The translations under genes were made by a program, and so were the position numbers. Below the pieces are notes generated by a model, which was given only the letters and a program-made list of their open reading frames with translations, did no database searches and was not told the DNA's origin. From contig JAFKAC010000058.1 of the NCBI GenBank assembly GCA_025766275.1, positions 186,001-250,000 of the forward strand: a DNA stretch of 64,000 nt, given 5' to 3'. Each line of letters starts with the position of its first letter. Position 1 is the stretch's first letter. Of this stretch, positions 21,599-34,299 are shown one piece after another. This DNA is from Lactarius indigo (taxonomy: Eukaryota; Basidiomycota; Agaricomycetes; Russulales; Russulaceae).

Positions 21599-24346
21599 AT
21601 GTCCCCAGCTCCTCACGAAGATATCAATAAAATGGAGGCAATTATAGGCCCGGGAACAGGTACCTTACTTCCACTTGGCTCAATACCCATCACTGACGCT
21701 CCCACAGGCAACTACCAGTACCCACCCCAGTCGGCACAGAATCAAGCACCACAGGGCGTATCGAACTTTGTCGACGGCTCTGGGCCTATTTTATCCATGT
21801 ACTTAGAGATGGCCTCGGAAGCGGACAATAAGATGGCCGAAGGATGGAAAGCGGACGCCGATGGTATTCTGATATTTGTGCGTCTCCATCATCTAATGCC
21901 GTGCTTCACACCAACTTCATGATCACAGACCGGTTTATTCTCTGCTGCCGTTGCATCTTTGATCTCGGTTTCGATTCAGGATATTCGACCGAATCCACAG
22001 GACACCTCCAACTTCTACCTCGCGAACATCTATCAGACCGTTTCCAACCCGAATCCACCCAATATTCCCCTTCCTTCTTCCCCTTCCTCCCCACCCCCAT
22101 TCTCCCCACCAACGTATGCCGTCTGGGTCAATTCGCTTTGGTTCTTAAGCCTGGTCATCAGCATTTCTTGTGCTCTGCTCGCGACGTTGCTACAACAATG
22201 GGCACGAAGATACCTCAAAGCCAATCAGCTACGTTACAGTCCCGACAAGCGAGCAAGGATCCGCACGTTCCTTTCTGAAGGCGTTGACAAGCTCCTCCTT
22301 CCTTGGGCAGTTGAAGCATTGCCCACACTTCTCCACGTTTCCCTGTTCCTTTTCTTTGCCGGTCTGGTTGTGTTCCTATGGAACGTTAATATCACAGTTT
22401 TCAAGTTGGCGCTGTCATGGGTCGGCGTTTGCACAGCTCTGTACGGATGCATCACGATCATTCCCATCATTCGTTATGACAGTTCGTACTACACTCCACT
22501 CTCATTGCCAGTGTGGAAGATTGTCAATGGGATATCATTTCTCACATTTCGGGTTCTTCGGAAGCTCACTTATTCGAGTCACCTTACTTCTGATGCCTGC
22601 TTTCGCTTTCGGGACTTGGAGATACGTTCTCACCAGCTACTCGTGCAGGGCATGCAGAAGGCGGCCGAGAACGCCGCTCTGAATGCACCATCGGAGATCG
22701 ATACTCGAGCATTTCTGTGGACGTTCGACAGTTTGGACGAAGATCACGAACTGGAGCGCTTCTTTTCTGGCTTACCCGGCATCCGCAATTCCAAGGTGGT
22801 CGACGATCCTCTGCCTGGTCTCACCGAAGTAGACAAAGACAAGCTTTCCGGTGCATTGTCGGGATTCTTTGACCGCACCTTCTCATCCGATTTGCTTCCC
22901 GGGCCTGTCAAAAATCGCCGGGCCATGATCTGCGCGAAAGCCCTCGACCCGCTGCAATTTCCCGATGCATTCCGCCGTATCCTCCTCAGGGTCATTTCCT
23001 TGGATCAACATAGCGGACTGCAAGCCACTGAATTTATCCGCGTCATGCGAGGTTGGCGCGGTGGTGGAGACCGAGGAACTGAATTATTTGGAGAGGCCAT
23101 TTTCACCTGTCTTATTGCAAGAGTGCAATGCCGCGACGACTCTTGGCTTATTTCGGCCCCCAATATACTGGGAATCCCAGAAGCTGACCTCCGACGCTAT
23201 GCCACAGACTGCAGCTTGTCACTTACAAGCTTGATTTACTTCACTCACCGGCAATTTAGCCAGTTCGAGAAACCGTTATGGCCACGTTACGAGTTCAGGG
23301 ATGTTCTAGTGGAAGCTTCAAAATTCGATGTGCAAGATTCGTCACCCAATCTGCAGCACGAGTTCTGTGCACTCTGGAATCAAATTGTTCTCAAAGCGCA
23401 GAATGACGTCGATCGGGAGATGGCAGGATATATCCTCAGACCGATTCGGAAGGTCTACATCGCTCTTCATGAAGGTACCGATGCTGCCCCAACACAGTTC
23501 TTTGCCTCCACCAATGTTTGGGATGACGTTCTGTTCGACCCAAGCTCCTATCCACGGTGCGACATCGTTAGCCATATTCACGACTCTGCCCCTACAACCT
23601 CAGCTCACTCTGTCCTGCACGATAATGATGCGTCGCTTCCGGCTCCCCTTGCCAGTCCTGATGTGCATTCCTCGTCCAGATCCCTACCTCACGTCATCGA
23701 AAGCCTCACAGATATACCGTTTGACGACTTCCACCCCCAGACCGCTTATCAGACGAACACCGAAAGCCTCTCATTTCCTGTCACCTCACCAGATCCAGTG
23801 ACCGCTGATACGTTCGTCACCCCTGGTGGGATAATATCCCGCTCTACTTCTGCAACCTCGACATCTACCCCTCCTCTTTCCTCTACCTCCCCACCCGCTG
23901 CTGTTACTCTTCAGCACAACGCGGACCGCATGGCACCTTTCGGTCCACCAAACGGCCCTTCTTCAACTTCTCATCCAATTCTCGACAATACACTTCCTAC
24001 AGGTTTGTCGTTGTTTCAACACTCGCCCATGACTCAATCTGACCCCTCGCCGTCTTTCCCGGAATCCCATCGCTTGCCAATAGTTGATACTGCTTCCAGC
24101 GCTTCAATTGGCAACCCGATGGTTGGTCCACGCAATGAAAATGACGCTCATGATCCCCCCTCGGTGATTTGCTCAATCCACGCAAACGCTACGGCCACCT
24201 TAGATACTTCACCTCAACCCCCGTCACCATCGGTCACTGACATGGACCCAGCCATCGCAGGCCCTTCACCACGTGAACCAAATGCCGAGCGCACAAGAGG
24301 AGGTCGTCCACTACAGCCTTTCCGTTGTCCGTATGACATTGTTTAA
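21599..24346 (+). CDS. P6: intact DUF6535-family membrane protein, intron 3 exonised
   Basis: Exons are 21599-21659, 21708-21877 and 21929-24346, giving 882 residues; a start three codons upstream (21590) is also possible. The usual blocks are present: SMYLEMASEADNKMAEGWKADADGILIF, TGLFSAAVASLISVSIQDI, WVNSLWFLSLVISISCALLA, RYSPDKRARIRTFLSEGVDK, two further membrane segments, WTFDSLDEDHELERFFSG and the tail ending CPYDIV. The intron 3 donor is intact at 24003, but the acceptor CAG has become CGG (24060-24062). The 60 bases have no stop, so they must now be read as coding, adding about 20 residues. Intron 1 is 48 bases, a multiple of three, so its retention would also keep frame. Function unknown. 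Confidence 0.87.
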
Positions 24347-24479
24347 TGTCCCCAAATCTCTTCGATGCGCATGTGCGATATAGGGTATACATTCCCATAG
24401 GATTCTCGATATCGCCCTTACTGATAATATTCAATATTTTTCTCATCTTGTGTACATACTGTCCTATCACATGATGCGA

Positions 24480-25830
24480 ATACCGTGGCGAAATGTGTAA
24501 ACTTGGTAGAGTAGAGAGCCGTGAGTGAGGAGTCTTGGCAGGGTCAGTGAGTGACCAGGAAGTGACGCGTAGTCCCCAGCGCGTACACAGGTATCCGTCT
24601 CTATTCCCTCAACTCCGATGGTGTCTGCGAATAATCTTGTTGAGAGGAGCGTCGAGAAATTTATGAGTCGATACTATGCTGTGCCGTTCCAAAATGAGGA
24701 GGCAAGGGCGTTTCAGGTGGTGCACGTTACAGGGAACCCGTGGCTAGTCACCTATCGGGTCAGTGAGTACGAGTTGGTATGGAAAAACGTGCGGTCAAGC
24801 GAATTCTGCTGCCGCCCGCAAATTCTTGTGCGCATCTGAAACTGACGTCCATCCTACCGTCAGGAGTCTCAGACTGCTTTGCTACCGGTGTTACCAGTGC
24901 CAAGACTGCTTCGTAAAAGCGCTAGGCGAAAGCGACAACGTCAAGCACTCCTACAGGCCAGGCAGGCCACCCTGTGAGGCTCACTCCTCCCAACCGAGTA
25001 GCATGCAACGTCTGCGGGTCACGCGAGCTTGGAAGTTGGCAAGTCAATGCAGGTCTCTTTTTATTCATAATAACGTTAGCGCAGTACAGGAAGAAAGTAT
25101 TGACGTAAAGAAAAGTGTTTGGCAGCGGAGGCGGAGGGAAGGCTTACTTACCATCGGTGACCTAGCGCTCTACTTGGGTCGCGGATATGTGCCATATTCC
25201 CTGGTGATGTCTATGATGTGCACGTGCCAGTAAGCGTCCAGGTCGTCCAGCCCGCCACATTGGAATATTTGGAGGAGCACGAAGAACGAGTGCAGTTGCG
25301 CAGCGAGGATCACGTCGAGTTCGTGGACCAGGTCAAAGTCGAAGATGGTCAGGACAGGTAGGGCGGTAGGGTAGAATACAATAGGTCGCATCGCCTGGAA
25401 CGCGGGTGGACGTGAGCAAGCTCGTAGTTGCAAGCCGTGTCTCTGCCTGGAGAGCGGGGTGGGCTAATGGGCGAGGAAAAGTGAGAGATAGAGGACTTAC
25501 AGGCTGCCCAGCTTTGAAAAGACACCAACACGACACTCCAAGAACCCGCACTCCTCAGATGGCGTGATCTCCCACTCCCCTAGTCGCTTCTTGACTTTGA
25601 CACGAAGCTCGTGGTTTGTGCAGGTGAGTGTGCATGCGCAGTGAGGACCATGTTGGGTTTGAGGAGAAGGAAAGTCAAGACAACAATTAGGTCAAACAGG
25701 GTCGTGGCGATCGCGTGACAGCAAGCTGCGTGGCCTGCGATGTGGGAAGACGTGGGCGAGCTTTGCAGCGGTGGGCCATAGGTCTGTACGGAGAGCGAGG
25801 CACGTCAGCAGGTGAAGGGGAGAGTGAGGC
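24480..25830 (-). pseudogene. E7: eIF3 subunit m relic
   Basis: The minus strand around 25.17-25.43 kb reads LTIFDFDLVHELDVILAAQLHSFFVLLQIFQCGGLDDLDAYW, in separate blocks that are clear eIF3m signatures. A GTAAGCCTTCCCTCCGCC donor and following intron near 25.14 kb are shared with E4, E8, E12 and E15. The 3' part (24.5-25.0 kb) matches E4 and E8. Frameshifts elsewhere. Confidence 0.75.
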
Positions 25831-26328
25831 AGAGGACGCACGGCTGTGATGACCAAACATTGAGCGACCGTTGTCGGGCTCGCGTTTGCCTGGGCCTGGT
25901 GCCGTTAAAATGCACCGTACAAAGTTCTCCTCATATCCCCAGGGGAGGTAATTGTCACCTGACAAGGGGAGTAGCCTTGGCGCACGGTTGAGGCGGAAGG
26001 ATATTACGTTATCTGCAAGCATATCCTTGCTGCTTACAGTACAAGTATAATACGGGTCGTCCGAGTCGCGTCAGGTTTACCCTCATATCTGCTGCGCAAC
26101 ACAGAGACGATACGAAAATACCTAACATGATATCTGGACCTTGCTAAGTTAGGTTATTTGCGCGCCGCTCTCAGCATCTCTGGCCTTCTATATTGGGAAA
26201 GTGACGTCAAACCAGTTCAACCAAAATCAGGTACGCCGCACACCGCCCCCAAGGAACCCAACTGAGGGATTGCGCTCACCACCAACCCACTTCTCACTCT
26301 CATTACTGGACCCATGCGACCATCTTCA
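25831..26328. other. Gene-free DNA upstream of P7
   Basis: No coding signal or repeat with paralogues elsewhere in the window was seen. It presumably holds the P7 promoter. The start context CTTCAATG is kept. Confidence 0.4.
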
Positions 26329-29139
26329 ATGTCCCATACCCTTCATGGGGCCAACGTACCCGAAGGGGTAAAAGGTACAGTTGCCTCTACACGACTCTGT
26401 TCATACCGTTCTCAACTGCCACCGCCACACCCATAGATAGCTACTCGTACCCACCCCCGTTGACGCCAACCCAAGCAACGCAGGGTGAACCTACTTTTAT
26501 TGATGGTTCTGGTCCTATCTTCTCCATGTATCTGGAAATGGCGACAGAAGAAGACAAGAAGATGGTTGAAGGTTGGAAAGCGGACGCTGATGGGATCCTT
26601 ATATTCGTGCGTCTCTATCTCCTAATTCTGTGCCTCACGCCAACTCAACAGTTATAGACCGGTTTATTCTCTGCTGCTGTCGCGTCGTTGATCTCAGTGT
26701 CCATTCAGGACATTCGACCAAACTCACAGGACACCTCCAACTTCTACCTCGCCAATATCTACCAAGTTATTGCCGACTCAAATCGACCGAATATATCCCT
26801 CCCTTCTCCGCCCCCATTCACTCCACCAAACTATGCCGTGTGGGTGAACTCACTTTGGTTCTTGAGCTTGACGATCAGTCTTACCTGTGCTCTGCTCGCG
26901 ACGCTACTACAGCAGTGGGCACGAAGATACCTCAAGGCAACTCAACCACGCTATGGTCCGCACAAGCGATCGAGGATTCGTGCATTCTTTTTCGAAGGAG
27001 TCGAAAAGTTTCTCCTACCATGCTGCTCGGTTGAAGCATTGCCCACGCTACTACACGCGTCCCTGTTCCTGTTCTTTGCCGGTCTGGTGACGTTCCTATG
27101 CAACGTTGATCTCACTATTTTCAAACTGGTGCTATCATGGGTCTGCGTTTGCACGGCTCTATATGGATCTATCACATTCATTCCCATTTTTCGCCACGAC
27201 AGCCCGTACTCTACCCCGCTCACGTCATTGGTCTGGCCCATTATTATTGGCATACTATTTGTCATCGGTGGAGTCCCTCGGTGGTATACCCAGCTGGTTA
27301 ACTTTCACAGAGGAACTTTGCGCCAAACTTCCAGATATGGAGAGAAAAACTATCGTGCTCTGCTTGCGCAAGGGATGCAGAAAACAGCCGAAGAATCTGC
27401 TCTGCATGCACCACCGGAAATTGATACCCGCGTATTTCTGTGGACGCTCGACAGTTTGGGCGAAGATCACGAACGGGAACGCTTCTTTTCCGGCTTACCT
27501 GGCTTCCGCAGTTCCAAGGTGGTCGACGATCCTCTTCCCCATCTCACCGAAGAGCAAATCTGGAAGCTTTGTCAAGCGGTGATCGGGTTGTTTGACCGTA
27601 CATTCTCGTCCGACTTGCTTCCCGATCATGTCAAACGTCGGAGAGCTGTCATCTGTGCACGGGCAATCGATCTGGCACACATTCCTCAAGCATTTCGGCG
27701 GGTTCTTGGCAGAATCATGTCTGAAAACCTGTATGGTCCCGTGCAATCTGCCGGAATTGCGCGTCTTGTAAGAAGCTGGGATAATCGCAAGGATGCTCAT
27801 TTGACAGAGTTGATCTCAGCCATAGTTTCCAGTGTTGTCGCAAGGGCACAAAGACGTGATGACGATTGGTTTGCTATCGCCTCCGACGAACTGGGCATCC
27901 CGGGATCTGTCCTTCGAGACTACGCCGCACATGGTGATAGCCTATCGCTTATCGTCTTGATTCACGTCATTCGCCGTCAATTCGACAATTTCTGGAAACC
28001 GTCTTGGCCCCGGATCGAGTTCTCAAGGGTTCTAGAAACAACCTCCAAATTCAACGTGCAAGATACGTCACCAGAACTACAGCACGAGTTCTGTGCTCTG
28101 TGGAATCAAATTGTTCTCAAAGCACAGAACGATGACGACGAGACGATCGCGTTGTATATTATCCGACAGATTCGCAACGTTTATGTCGCTTTGCACCAAG
28201 GTACCGGTTCTACCCCAACGCGATTCTCCGCCTCCACGGGCAATTGGGAGGCCCTCTCGGGACAGCCGTCCTCGTATCCGATGTGCAACGTCACTGGCCA
28301 TATTCACAGCAATTCTGCCTCCACGACCTTTTCTCGCGCTGCTACGCTTCTCCCCGCTTCACTTGTCAGTCCCGATGCGCCTTCCTCGCACGTACCCGCC
28401 CCTCCTCTTGTCGATGAAACCCTTACTAGTGTACGACCGCCTCAACACGATATATTCGTTCCAGAGTCGCTCAACCCCCCTCATCAGATGGCCGCTGAAG
28501 ACCTCCACATTCCTCCCGCTTCCCATGATCCGGTTACTGCCAGTGTTCGTGTGTTACGAGGCGATGTTGATACTTCCACAACAATTACACCGCTCCCAAC
28601 CCCGGAACCCTCCGTGACTGCCCTTCCTCCTGGCTCGAAGACTTTAGCATCCCTTCCTGGCGTCATTGCCGTTCAGCACGTCGAAGACCGCGGCACTTCT
28701 CCGGATGTTCTAGGCGTTCCATCACTACCTTCTCCCACTCCAGTTCTTGGAAACGTGTTCCTTACAGGTCCGTAGCAGTGTTACGACTCTCCTGTGACTG
28801 GGTCTGACTGACCATGCACCCTCTTCACCAGGATCTCATACGCCGCTGCTAGCTCCGGCAATTCCCAGCACATCTCGTCCGTGGCTAGCTTCTGCACCAG
28901 ATCTAATTCCGGCTGCTGAGCGAGAGAGTAGTGCGGAGGCTGCATCGCACATGGAGAGGGATGCTCTTGATCCCCCTTCTGCGATTCGAGAAAATATTAT
29001 TGCTGCCCGAGATCTTCCACCACAGTCGCCGTCACCGTCTTCAGTTGCTGACGTGGCTACCGTAGGTCCTTCACGGGGTTCCGGGTATACAGGAGATCGT
29101 CCTCCGCACGTTTCGCATGGCCAGTATAATATCGTATAG
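26329..29139 (+). CDS. P7: intact DUF6535-family membrane protein
   Basis: Exons are 26329-26374, 26437-26606, 26658-28767 and 28832-29139, giving 877 residues. Exon 1 encodes MSHTLHGANVPEGVK, shorter and different from the other copies. Introns have lengths 62, 51 and 64 with phases 1, 0, 1. Without splicing, the 64-base intron 3 would stop the frame within a few codons, so splicing is needed here. The four membrane segments, RYGPHKRSRIRAFFFEG, WTLDSLGEDHERERFFSG and the LRDYAAHGDSLSL-type helical region are present. The tail ends QYNIV. There is an extra Cys-Cys insertion before segment 3 (LLPCCSVEALPTLLH). Likely an integral membrane protein; function unknown. Confidence 0.87.
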
Positions 29140-30935
29140 AATATTTACCCGCGACCCGTGACCGAATAAGCGTTCCTGTTGTGCTCTCAGTGTTACCATT
29201 ATTGTACTCGTCTCGGGATTTTCTGATGTATATAAATAACTTCACACTTACAAGATAGGGATAGTATGGGAAAATGTGTATCCATGAGTACTTTGTAATA
29301 AATACGAAGATATGTTGCAAATGCTGTCGAGACTGGGACGGATGCTACTGAGCTAGCTATCACGATCATGCTCGGGGAAACCTGATTGGATTGGATACAT
29401 GTATCATCGTACCAGCCCGATGCTAGAGGCCCGCCAAATGTCAGAGTAGCAGGAAGCTGCGAATTTCAGAGGAGCCAGTGTACAAAGATGTGGGAATCTG
29501 TGGGGCGAAGCGTTGTGAGGCTTAGGCGCGTGATTAGACGGATGAGGCACAGTATGGGACAGGTGGCGTGACACCTAGATTCAGAGGAAAGAAGCCCTTA
29601 AAGACGGCATATTAAGATCTGGTTGGGACGTGTGAGAAGTCGGGGATGGGCGCATAGACAGTAGGGACGAACATGTATTGTAGCGACAGTACCGGAGTTA
29701 TGGTGAGTGTGGAAAGCGGATCGATTTTTGTGCGACTAGATAAGATAAGATGACATCATTAGCGCCAACAGCCTACCATAAGCATACACATCGTCAGCGT
29801 AGGCACGGCGAGTACTCGCCTGCGTCAGTTCATTCCTAGGATGTTGACTGTAGATCAACGTCAGTCATCGGTAGCACAGGGTAAACAACAACAGATACGA
29901 GTTCTTCCTATGAGCGAAAGCACCGATTCTTGTCCACACATCAGCTCACTGGAAAAAATATGCTCTCACCCCCATCACCGTCACCACAGCCACTGTCCAT
30001 ACCACAAGTCGCGTTAGGGGCCACCGAGGCAGCCCACGTGGCAGGGCCGGTAGTCCCGGCCAACGCTAGCGCACGATGAAGGGAGAGTACCCATGTCTAT
30101 GATAAGAGCGTGTCGTCCATTGCATGGGAGCATGGTCGACGTCGAGTGAGAATAGCAGGATGCGACACGATGAGCGCATCAAGGCTCACAACTGAACCTG
30201 GACCAGCGCAAGTTGTCAGGTTGGATGCACGCCTCGCGAGCATGGACGCACCCTCATTTGAATGAGGGATACCAGCACAGAGTGTGTATGAGTACGAATT
30301 CGCGTTTGTCATTTGCGAACTTGAGGGCAGCACGATGCAATGAGGAGGACGGTAGTACAGCATTGAAGCCGGCATTTCTGGTTGGCAGTGAAGTGAGAGT
30401 CTGCGCACACGCATGTCAAGAGCAGAAGACAGAAGTTTGAGGTTCACCTATAGGAGAAGGAGCGTGCGCAAGGAAATCTTCGGGGCACAGAATACACCGG
30501 GTGAGATGTTCATATGAGACACGCAGGCCCTCAGCTGGGCCTGGAATGTGCATGGAGATATGCACATCCACCGCCAATAGCTGACATCGCCAAGGACAGA
30601 TGCCTCTGGAGTGAGAACCTGAGCGCTTCCCACCCGATCACCAAAATAGTAAGACACGCACCCACCTTCAACCTCATTGGTGTCCTGCACTCTCTTGTGA
30701 AAGATCTGCAGGCGCGCAGCTGAGATTCGCAGAGGTTGCCGACAAACAACAGAAGGCTCTGTGGAAAGCCAGTAACGAATAAGAAAGATGTTCCCGATCC
30801 TAAGAAATTTCTGTGTGGGTTTTCCATAATTTGCGTAGAAGAGGGACTCTTGGGACAATGGGACATGCCGAGGTGTTATGAAGGGGTCCATGGGCAGGAA
30901 AGTTACGATAGGCAAACAGACAGCTGCTTGACGTT
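29140..30935. other. Longest stretch without a recognised gene, downstream of P7
   Basis: There is no DUF6535, eIF3m or CHAT match. The minus strand has open stretches at 30097-30447 and 30448-31290 (the latter 280 codons, running up to P8). Neither has a recognisable domain, and composition looks non-coding. They may be chance or parts of an unknown gene. The DNA from about 30940 rightwards is duplicated at 50220. Confidence 0.35.
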
Positions 30936-31292
30936 GGGAAGATAACAGGAGATGATGCGGAGGGGAACTGACATGGCCATCATCACGGTTCAAAGCAGAA
31001 GTGAGTGATGACGCGATGATGTGGGTGTTCTCAGCTTTCGCCGTTTTGGACCACTGCGGGTCGATAAGCATACTGGGAAGTGTGACAAAGGCGGCTGCGC
31101 GTACCTGGGTGGCCATTCTAACTCTCAAGCTATAGCAGGATGGGCCCCTTGTTGAGAGTGGCATCGAGCGTCCCAACAGAGGCGCAGAAGTCGAATGACA
31201 TGTAACGCGTAAGGAAAGTGACGCCGGGCCTGTGCCCCGAGGACGGCATACGTAATCGTGCACTTTCAGTCTCAACAACCGACATGGCATCG

Positions 31293-34076
31293 ATGTCCCG
31301 AGCTCCTCACGAAGATATCAATATAATGGAGGCAAGTATGGGCCCAGGAACAGGTACCTTACTCCTACTTGGCTCAATACCCATCGCTGACGCTCCCACA
31401 GGTGACTACCAGCACTACCCACCCCAGTCAGCGCAGAATCAAGTACCCCAAGGCGTATCGAACTTTGTCGACGGCTCTGGGCCTATTTTCTCAATGTACT
31501 TAGAGATGGCCTCGGAAGAAGACAAGAAGATGACTGAAGGATGGAAAGCGGACGCCGATGGTATTCTGATCTTTGTGCGTCTTCATCATCTCATGCCGTG
31601 CTTGACACCAACTTCATGATCACAGACCGGTTTATTCTCTGCTGCCGTTGCATCTTTGATCTCGGTATCGATTCAGGATATTCGACCGAACCCACAGGAC
31701 ACCTCCAACTTCTACCTCGCGAACATCTATCAGACCGTTTCCAACCCGAATCAACCCAATATTCCCCTTCCTTCTTCCCCACCCCCGTTCTCCCCACCAA
31801 TGTATGCCGTCTGGGTCAATTCACTTTGGTTCTTGAGCCTGGTAATCAGTATTTCTTGTGCTCTTCTCGCGACGTTGCTACAACAGTGGGCACGAAGATA
31901 CCTCAAAGCCAATCAGCTACGTTACAGTCCCCACAAGCGAGCAAGGATCCGCACTTTCCTTTCTGAAGGCGTCGACAAGCTTCTCCTTCCTTGGGCAGTT
32001 GAAGCATTGCCCACACTTCTCCACGCTTCCCTGTTCCTTTTCTTCGCCGGTCTGGTTGTGTTCCTATGGAACGTTAATCTGACTGTTTTCAAGTTGTCGT
32101 TGTCATGGGTCGGCGTTTGCACGGCCCTGTACGGATGCATCACGATCATTCCGATCATTCGTCATGACAGCCCGTACTACACCCCACTCTCATTGCCAGT
32201 GTGGAAGATTGTTAATGGGATATCATTTCTCATATTCCGGGCTCTTCGGAAGCTCACGTATTTGAGTTACTTTAGTTATGAGGCCTATCATCGCTTTCGG
32301 GACTTGGAGACACGCTCTCGCCAACTACTTGTGCAGGGCATGCAGAAGGCGGCCGAGAGCGCCGCTCTGAATGCACCATCGGAGATCGATACTCGCGCAT
32401 TTCTGTGGACGTTCGACAGTTTGGACGAAGATCACGAACTGGAGCGCTTCTTTTCCGGCTTACCCGGCATCCGCAGCTCCAAGGTGGCCGACGACCCTCT
32501 GCCCGGTCTCACCGATGAGGTCAAAGACAAGCTTTCTGACGCATTGATAGGACTCTTTGACCGCACTTTCTCATCTGATTTACTTCCTGGGCCTCTCAAA
32601 AACCACCGGGCCATCATCTGTGCGAAAGCCCTTGATCCGCTGCAATTTCCATATGCATTCTGGCGTATCCTCCACGGGGTCATTTCCTCGGATCAACATA
32701 GGGGACTGCAAACCACCGAATTTATCCGTGTCATAGGAGGTTGGCGCAGTGGTGGAGACCAACAAACTGAATCACTTGGAGAGGCTATGTTCACCCGTCT
32801 TATTACAGGAGCGCAACGCGGCGACGACTCTTGGCTTATTTCGGCCCCCAACAGACTAGGAATCCCAGAAGCTGACCTCCGACGCTACGCCACAGACTGT
32901 GACTTGTCACTTAAAAGCTTGATTTGCATCACTCGCTACCAATTTAGCCAATTCGGGAAACAGCCCTTGCGAGATGTCTGGTTCTCGAATGTTCTGATGG
33001 AAGCTTCGGAATTCAATGTGCAAGATACGTCACGCGATCTGCAGCACGAGTTCTGTGCACTCTGGAATCAAATTGTTCTCAAAGCGCAGAATGACGGCAA
33101 TCGGCGGATGGCAGCATGGACCCTTAGACCGATTCGGAACGTATACATGGCTCTGCATGAAGGTACCGATGCTGCCCCAACACAATTCTCCGCCTCCACC
33201 GATTATTTTCATGGCGTTCTGCGCGACCCAAGCTCGTTTCCACGGTGCGACATCGCTAGCCATATTCACGACCCTGCCCCTACAACCTCAGCTCACTCTG
33301 TCCTGCACGATAATGGCCCGCCGCTCCCTGCTCCCCTTACTAGTCCTGATGTGCCTTCCTCGTCCATATCCCCGCCTCACGTCATCGAAAGCCTCACAGA
33401 TATACCGCTTGACGACTTCCACCCCCGGACCGCTCATCAGACGACCACCGAAAGTCTCTCATTTCCTGCCACCTCACCAGATCCAGCGACCGCTGATGCG
33501 ATCATCACCTCTGGTGGAACAATACTCTACCCCACTTCTGCGACCTCAACATCCACCCCTCCTCTTTCCTCTGCCTCGCCACCCGCTGCCGTTACCCTCC
33601 AGCATGACGCAGACCTCATGGTGCTTTCGGATCCACCGAACTACCCTTCAGCTTCTTATCCAACCCTCGACAATACACTTCCTACAGGTTTTTCGCCGTC
33701 TTCACACTTACCCATGGCTCGATCTGACCTCTCGCCTTTTTACACAGAACTTCATCTTCTGGAAATAATCCCTACTACTCCCAGCGCTTCGATAGGGCTC
33801 GCCTCTGCACCTGATCTGCGTGCTGCTGCCGAGGATGATGGTAGTCCGAAGCCTGGTCCACAAAATGAAAATGACGCTCTTGATCCCCCCTCGGCGATTC
33901 GCACAATCCACGCAAACGCTATGGCCACCTTAGATACCTCACCTCAATCCCCGTCACCATCGGTCACTGACATGGACCCAGCCATCGCTGGCCCTTCACC
34001 ACGTGAACCAAATGCTGAGCGCATAGGAGGAGGTCGTCCACCACAGTCTTTCCGTTGCTCGTATGATATTGTTTAA
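31293..34076 (+). CDS. P8: intact DUF6535-family membrane protein
   Basis: Exons are 31293-31353, 31402-31574, 31626-33687 and 33748-34076, giving 874 residues. An in-frame ATG at 31284 would add MAS. Segment 1 lies at about residues 79-95, segment 2 at 141-163, segment 3 at 207-226 and segment 4 at 233-256. WTFDSLDEDHELERFF is at 339-354. Helical sequence continues to about residue 590, and a Pro/Ser/Thr-rich tail then runs to the CSYDIV end. Introns 1 (48) and 3 (60) are multiples of three and lack stops, so retained forms would be longer proteins. The whole gene, with about 350 bases before and 260 after it, is duplicated as P12. The 3' flank has the block GATATAGGGTATATATTC shared by P5, P6, P9 and P12. 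Function unknown. Confidence 0.9.
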
Positions 34077-34299
34077 CGTCCCCCGATCTCTTTGATGCTC
34101 GTGTGCGATATAGGGTATATATTCTCATAGGGCCCCGATATCACCATAACTGATACTATTCAACACCTTTCTTGTCCTGTGTATATACTGCCCTATTACA
34201 TGGTGCAAATATGTGGCGAAATGTATAAACTTGGTCGAGTGGAGAGCTGTGAGTGAGAAGTCTCGGTAATCCCCTTAAGTGGGCCAGTGAGCGCACCAG

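Noticed and set aside
30448..31290. 280-codon minus-strand open frame
   Set aside because: No motif is recognisable, it ends against the P8 start, and part of it lies in DNA duplicated at 50.2 kb where the frame is not kept. It is treated as chance.
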